64,000 nt of DNA, taken from Rhodanobacter sp. C01 (lineage in GTDB: Bacteria; Pseudomonadota; Gammaproteobacteria; Xanthomonadales; Rhodanobacteraceae). Under the pieces are notes generated by a model. That model saw nothing but the letters and a program-made list of their open reading frames with translations. It did not search any database and was not told the DNA's origin. Positions 60,205 to 64,000 of this stretch are shown piece after piece (within the stretch, counting starts at the first letter, position 1; each line of letters opens with the position of its first letter). The translations under genes and the position numbers were made by a program. The stretch is from assembly GCF_002001045.1 (NCBI RefSeq), contig NZ_MUNR01000014.1, positions 722,637 through 786,636 of the forward strand. The letters are read 5' to 3'.

Positions 60205-61542
60205 ATGTCCCAGGCAGCACACAAGATCGGTTTCGTCAGCCTCGGCTGCCCCAAGGCGCTGGTCGATTCCGAACGCATCCTCACCCAACTGAAGGTCGAG
60301 GGGTACCAGATCGTGCCCAGCTATGGCGAAGCCGATGCGGTGGTGGTGAACACCTGCGGCTTCATCGACTCGGCGGTGCAGGAGTCGCTGGATTCGATCG
60401 GCACGGCCCTGCACGAGAACGGCAAGGTCATCGTCACCGGCTGCCTCGGCAAGCGCGAGGCGCTGATCCGCGAGGCGTACCCGGACGTGCTGTCGATCAG
60501 CGGCCCGCAGGACTACGTCAGCGTGATGAACGCGGTGCACACCGCGTTGCCGCCGCAGCGCAACCGTTTTCTCGACATCGTGCCGGACACGGGCGTCAAA
60601 CTGACCCCGAAGCATTACGCCTATCTGAAGATTTCCGAAGGCTGCAATCACCGCTGCAGCTTCTGCATCATCCCGTCGATGCGTGGCAACCTGGTCTCGC
60701 GTCCGGTCGACGAAGTGCTGCTGGAGGCTGAGCGCCTGGTCAAGGGTGGCGTCAAGGAGCTGCTGGTGATTTCGCAGGACACCAGCGCCTACGGCGTGGA
60801 CCTGAAGTACGCCGAGCGCCAGTGGCGCGACAAGACCTACCGCACGCGCATGACCGAGCTGTGCGGAGGCCTGTCCGAGCTGGGCGTGTGGTCGCGCCTG
60901 CACTACGTCTACCCGTACCCGCATGTGGATGAGGTGATGCCGCTGATGGCGGCCGGCAAGCTGTTGCCGTACCTCGACATCCCGTTCCAGCACGCCAGCC
61001 CACGCATCCTCAAGTTGATGAAGCGCCCGGGCAATATCGACAAGACGCTGGAGCGCATCCAGAACTGGCGAAAGGTCGTGCCGGACCTGACCATCCGCAG
61101 CACCTTCATCGTCGGCTTCCCCAGCGAGACCGATGCCGAGTTCGAGGAACTGCTCGACTTCCTGCGCGAGGCCGAGCTCGATAGAGTCGGTGCGTTTACC
61201 TATTCGCCGGTGGATGGCGCCAAGGCGAACGAGTTGCCGGATCCGGTCTCCGAGGAATTGAAGGAAGACCGCCTCGAACAGTTCATGGCGGTGCAGGCGG
61301 AAATTTCCGCGGCCAAGCTGCAGCGCAAGATCGGTCGCACCATCACCGTACTGGTCGACGAGGCCGGTGCCGAGGGCGCGGTCGCGCGTTCGGCGGCGGA
61401 TGCGCCGGAGATCGACGGCACGGTGTTGATCGCCGACGGCCACGCGCTGAAGCCGGGCCAGTTCGTCGACGTGGTGGTCGAGGGTGCCAGCGAGCATGAC
61501 CTGCACGCGCGGCTGGCCCATCCCAAACTCAAGCTGATGTAA
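60205..61542 (+). CDS. rimO: Ribosomal protein uS12 methylthiotransferase
   Basis: 445 residues. Methylthiolates Asp88 of ribosomal protein S12. N-terminal UPF0004 cysteines in [18 protein letters not shown] and TGCLGKRE; radical-SAM C147-C151-C154 in [20 protein letters not shown] domain C-terminal ([18 protein letters not shown]). Alone or with the DUF3025 gene 9 bp downstream. Confidence 0.97.
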   Translation: MSQAAHKIGFVSLGCPKALVDSERILTQLKVEGYQIVPSYGEADAVVVNTCGFIDSAVQESLDSIGTALHENGKVIVTGCLGKREALIREAYPDVLSISGPQDYVSVMNAVHTALPPQRNRFLDIVPDTGVKLTPKHYAYLKISEGCNHRCSFCIIPSMRGNLVSRPVDEVLLEAERLVKGGVKELLVISQDTSAYGVDLKYAERQWRDKTYRTRMTELCGGLSELGVWSRLHYVYPYPHVDEVMPLMAAGKLLPYLDIPFQHASPRILKLMKRPGNIDKTLERIQNWRKVVPDLTIRSTFIVGFPSETDAEFEELLDFLREAELDRVGAFTYSPVDGAKANELPDPVSEELKEDRLEQFMAVQAEISAAKLQRKIGRTITVLVDEAGAEGAVARSAADAPEIDGTVLIADGHALKPGQFVDVVVEGASEHDLHARLAHPKLKLM

Positions 61543-61551
61543 GTCAGCGTC

Positions 61552-62367
61552 ATGCGCTACATCGCGCCGGCACGCGGCACGGTCGATCCGCAGGTGTTCG
61601 GCCGCATGCCGCTGCTGGCGTGGCGCGAGTATGCCGACCTGCTTGAGGGGCCGCATTGGCCCACGCTCGATGCATTCAATGCCTTGTGGCCGGCGGATGC
61701 GCGTACCCGTTTCGTGGCGCAGGATCATCAGCTGCTCGCCGATGGCCTGCACTACGAGCAGCGCATCGCCGAGCGCGGCGAGATCGCCACCCGCGAAGGC
61801 AACTGGCACGATCTGCTCAATGCGCTGATGTGGTTGCGCTATCCCGCCTTGAAGCAGTCGTTGAATCAACGCCAGATGGCCGAGATCGCCCGGATGGGGC
61901 CAAAAGACCGTTCACGCCCGCAATACGCGATGACCCACTTCGACGAGGCCGGCGTCATCGTCACGCTGCAAGATCCTGCGTTGCTGGCCATGTGGAATGA
62001 GCACGACTGGTATGGCCTGTTCTGGCGTCGGCGACAGGCGTGGCTTGATGGTTCAATCCAGCTGGAACTGTTTGGCCACGCATTGCTGGAGCATGCGTTG
62101 AATCCGGACAAGTTGCTGGTGGCCAAGGCGTTGGTGTTCCACGCAACGGGGAACACGGATGCCGGACAGGTGAATGCACGTTGTGCGGGGGCGATTGCCG
62201 CCGGCCAGCTGCTGCGCGATCCGCTGGAGTTGCGGCCCTTGCCGTTGGCGGGCATTCCAGGTTGGCACGTCGGCAACGTTGACGAGGCGTTTCATCTTGC
62301 GACTGCCTGCTATCAGCCACGGCGCGCCGGGCGCGAGTATCCGCCTGCGTACCCGGCTCTGCCCTGA
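61552..62367 (+). CDS. DUF3025 domain-containing protein
   Basis: 271 residues. Blocks RFVAQDHQLLADGLHYEQRIAERGEIATREGNWHDLLNALMWLRYPALKQSLNQRQ and YAMTHFDEAGVIVTL are the DUF3025 core, plus FGHALLEHALNPDKLLVAKALVF. Role unknown. Close to rimO, likely cotranscribed. Confidence 0.9.
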   Translation: MRYIAPARGTVDPQVFGRMPLLAWREYADLLEGPHWPTLDAFNALWPADARTRFVAQDHQLLADGLHYEQRIAERGEIATREGNWHDLLNALMWLRYPALKQSLNQRQMAEIARMGPKDRSRPQYAMTHFDEAGVIVTLQDPALLAMWNEHDWYGLFWRRRQAWLDGSIQLELFGHALLEHALNPDKLLVAKALVFHATGNTDAGQVNARCAGAIAAGQLLRDPLELRPLPLAGIPGWHVGNVDEAFHLATACYQPRRAGREYPPAYPALP

Positions 62368-62428
62368 GCCTTGCTCCGGTCCGCGATCGCGGCTATATAC
62401 CTGAGAGCAGGGGTGGTGCAGGGGAGTC

Positions 62429-63487
62429 ATGTCATTGAACATCGCCGCGTATCGGCTGCGCCGTCGACACGGTAGCGCACGCCTGATCCATCTCGTCATG
62501 AAGTGGCTGGTCCTTGGCCTGTTGATTGTCGCTGGCGATGCACTGGCCTCGGGCGACGAGGCGTTGCCGCCGACGCCCATCCGTTTCGGCATCCTGCCGA
62601 TCGGCAGCGCTGCCGAATCGCTGGAGCAGTGGCGGGGGGTGCTGGAAGAACTGCAGAAGCGGCTGGGCCATCCGGTGACCACGGTATCCGTGGGCAGCTA
62701 TGCAGGCCTGTCCGACGCAATCGGTGCACAGCAGGTGGATATCGCGTTTCTGTCCGGCAAGCTCGCGGTGGAGGCGGTAACGCATCAGCACATGCACGTG
62801 TTCGCCCAGTTCGTGCGCAGCGATGGTGCCGTGGGCAATGTCGCCATGCTGGTGGTGCGCAGCGACAGCCCCATCCACACTCTCGCCGATATGCTGGCCA
62901 CACCCGGCCGCTGGCGCTACGCGCGCAGCGAACACCTCTCGGTCACCGGCTACACCGCGCCGGAAGCCGATGTATTTGCACCGCGCGGGCTCAACTCCGA
63001 CACCTTCTTCGCCAGCGTGCGGGTAGCCGACCACCAGGGCAACCTGTTGTCCGTGGTCAACGGCGAAGTGGACGTGGCGAGCAGCAACAATCCGGACATG
63101 GATCTGTTCCGGCGGCACTTTCCCAGCGAGGCCGCCCAGCTCAAGGTGATCTGGCGTTCGCCACTGATCCCGTCGGGCGTGCTGGTGCTGCGCGACGGAT
63201 TGCCGCTACCGCTGCGCGAACAGCTGACGGCGTTCATCCTCGCCTATGGCAGGGCGGTCGGCGAGGCTGGCGTGCGTGAACGCGCCCAGCTCGCCCGCAT
63301 CCCCGATCTCGGTGGCTTCGCACCGCAGACCAACCACGTACTGCAGCCGTTCGTCGACATGCAATACGCCTTGTTGCGGCAGGAGGCCGAGCATGGCCAA
63401 TGGGTAAGCCCGCAGGCCTTGCAGGCCCGGTTGGTGCAGATCGAAAGTGATTACAAGCAGGATTCACGGGCGTTGCTGGGGCACTGA
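62429..63487 (+). CDS. PhnD-like phosphate/phosphonate ABC substrate-binding protein
   Basis: 352 residues with a hydrophobic N-terminus (VMKWLVLGLLIVAGDALASG). PBP type-2 fold: PIRFGILPIGSAAESLEQWRGVLEELQKRLGHPVTTVSVGSYAGLSDAIGAQQVDIAFLSGKLAVEA and VNGEVDVASSNNPDMDLFRR. Matches the PhnD-family (phosphonate, phosphite or phosphate binding). No permease or ATPase gene adjoins, so it is an orphan binding protein, possibly a sensor or working with a distant transporter. GGGGAG precedes the ATG. Confidence 0.87.
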   Translation: MSLNIAAYRLRRRHGSARLIHLVMKWLVLGLLIVAGDALASGDEALPPTPIRFGILPIGSAAESLEQWRGVLEELQKRLGHPVTTVSVGSYAGLSDAIGAQQVDIAFLSGKLAVEAVTHQHMHVFAQFVRSDGAVGNVAMLVVRSDSPIHTLADMLATPGRWRYARSEHLSVTGYTAPEADVFAPRGLNSDTFFASVRVADHQGNLLSVVNGEVDVASSNNPDMDLFRRHFPSEAAQLKVIWRSPLIPSGVLVLRDGLPLPLREQLTAFILAYGRAVGEAGVRERAQLARIPDLGGFAPQTNHVLQPFVDMQYALLRQEAEHGQWVSPQALQARLVQIESDYKQDSRALLGH

Positions 63488-63521
63488 GTGTGGATGCGCA
63501 GATGCTCGATTGCGGTTGAAT

Positions 63522-64000
63522 CTAGTCGTAGCTGACGGCCATCACCGCAAACTGTGCCGTGCCGCTCGGCAATTCCGCCATAAATTCGTCGTCCACGCGC
63601 TTCTTCAGTACCGCCAGCGCCATCGGCGAGTCGATGCTGATCCAGCCGCGTTTCGCGTCGGTCTCGTCGGGACCGACGATGCGGTAGTGCACGATCTCGC
63701 CGGTGTCGACGTTCTCCAGTTCAATGCGCGCGCCGAAGAACACTTGCCCGCGATCGCCGGGAACACCTTCTGCCACTTTCAGCGAGGGAATCCGCTTGCT
63801 CAGATAGCGTGCGCGACGGTCGATCTCGCCCAGCTGCTTCTTGCGATAGATGTATTCGGCGTTTTCCGAGCGGTCGCCTTCGGCAGCGGCTGCCGCGAGC
63901 GCCCTCACCACTTCGGGTCGCAGGACATGCCACAGGTGGTCGAGTTCGGCCTTGAGTCGCTCGAAACCATCCCGGGTGATGATGGCGGTGGAGCCGGGGG
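63522..64000 (-). CDS. greB: Transcription elongation factor GreB (5' end cut by window)
   Basis: GreB rescues backtracked RNA polymerase. On the complement the coding frame runs off the window edge at base 64000; visible residues begin at [25 protein letters not shown], the GreA/GreB coiled coil, followed by [35 protein letters not shown] with the acidic tip, and the C-terminal FKBP-like domain [48 protein letters not shown]. The [10 protein letters not shown] and [14 protein letters not shown] stretches favour GreB over GreA. Only a few N-terminal residues are missing. Confidence 0.93.
   Translation of the reverse strand, partial: PGSTAIITRDGFERLKAELDHLWHVLRPEVVRALAAAAAEGDRSENAEYIYRKKQLGEIDRRARYLSKRIPSLKVAEGVPGDRGQVFFGARIELENVDTGEIVHYRIVGPDETDAKRGWISIDSPMALAVLKKRVDDEFMAELPSGTAQFAVMAVSYD

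Overview
The window is high-GC chromosomal DNA from a gammaproteobacterium. Gene content (Fsr-type MFS pump, PPK1, Mfd, a CopL-CopA-CopB operon, RlmJ, MetG, ApbC/Mrp, Dcd, RimO, GreB) and Xanthomonad-style REP palindromes built on a tgtaggagcg core point to Lysobacterales (Xanthomonadales), most likely a Rhodanobacteraceae member such as Rhodanobacter or Dyella. That placement is an inference from family resemblance; there is no rRNA in the window. I see no tRNA, rRNA, CRISPR array, transposase or phage gene.

The standout is a complete chromosomal integron at about 4.4-13.7 kb. An intact integron integrase (12688-13695, + strand) is divergent from an array of about 18 gene cassettes that all read on the - strand, ending at the stop codon of ppk1. 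Fourteen well-formed attC sites, mostly 57 nt and nearly identical in sequence, separate the cassettes; the four most distal or older junctions are degenerate or truncated. The two cassettes next to the integrase are an exact 394-bp tandem duplication. Cassettes near the integrase encode unknown proteins, many of them membrane proteins. The oldest, distal cassettes encode recognisable families: a RibD-C/DHFR-like reductase, an NTF2-like protein, a MazG-like protein, a YdeI-like protein and an ABM-like monooxygenase. None is a known clinical resistance gene.

Flanking regions, left to right. 1-2.0 kb: fsr-like efflux gene (cut by the window edge) divergent from an AraC regulator. 2.2-4.4 kb: ppk1. 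13.8-17.3 kb: mfd, carrying an in-frame REP element. 17.5-24.7 kb: GNAT, MmcQ/YjbR, VOC, SGNH hydrolase, a large secreted alpha/beta hydrolase, a CDF transporter, an Slp lipoprotein and rlmJ. 24.8-28.9 kb: a copper-resistance operon copL-copA-copB-cytochrome c-GDCCVxC protein. 29-38.9 kb: NAD(P)-binding protein/LysR pair, DMT transporter, His-rich small protein, AsmA-like protein, methyltransferases, a cyclophilin, and a PadR-membrane sensor pair. 38.9-43.4 kb: a DUF1800-DUF1501-DUF1800 export cluster. 43.6-47.6 kb: methyltransferase, nth, a soluble RnfB-like ferredoxin and metG. 47.8-50.4 kb: an MFS-HAD-DeoR sugar-type operon. 50.5-54.1 kb: DUF2147, apbC, a flavin reductase, dcd and a lipoprotein.

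54.2-59.0 kb is a coherent pyroglutamate module. Pcp releases 5-oxoproline, the DUF969/DUF979 pair probably transports it, and PxpA/PxpC/PxpB hydrolyse it to glutamate. The window ends with HIT, dienelactone hydrolase, rimO, DUF3025, a PhnD-like binding protein and the 3' part of greB.
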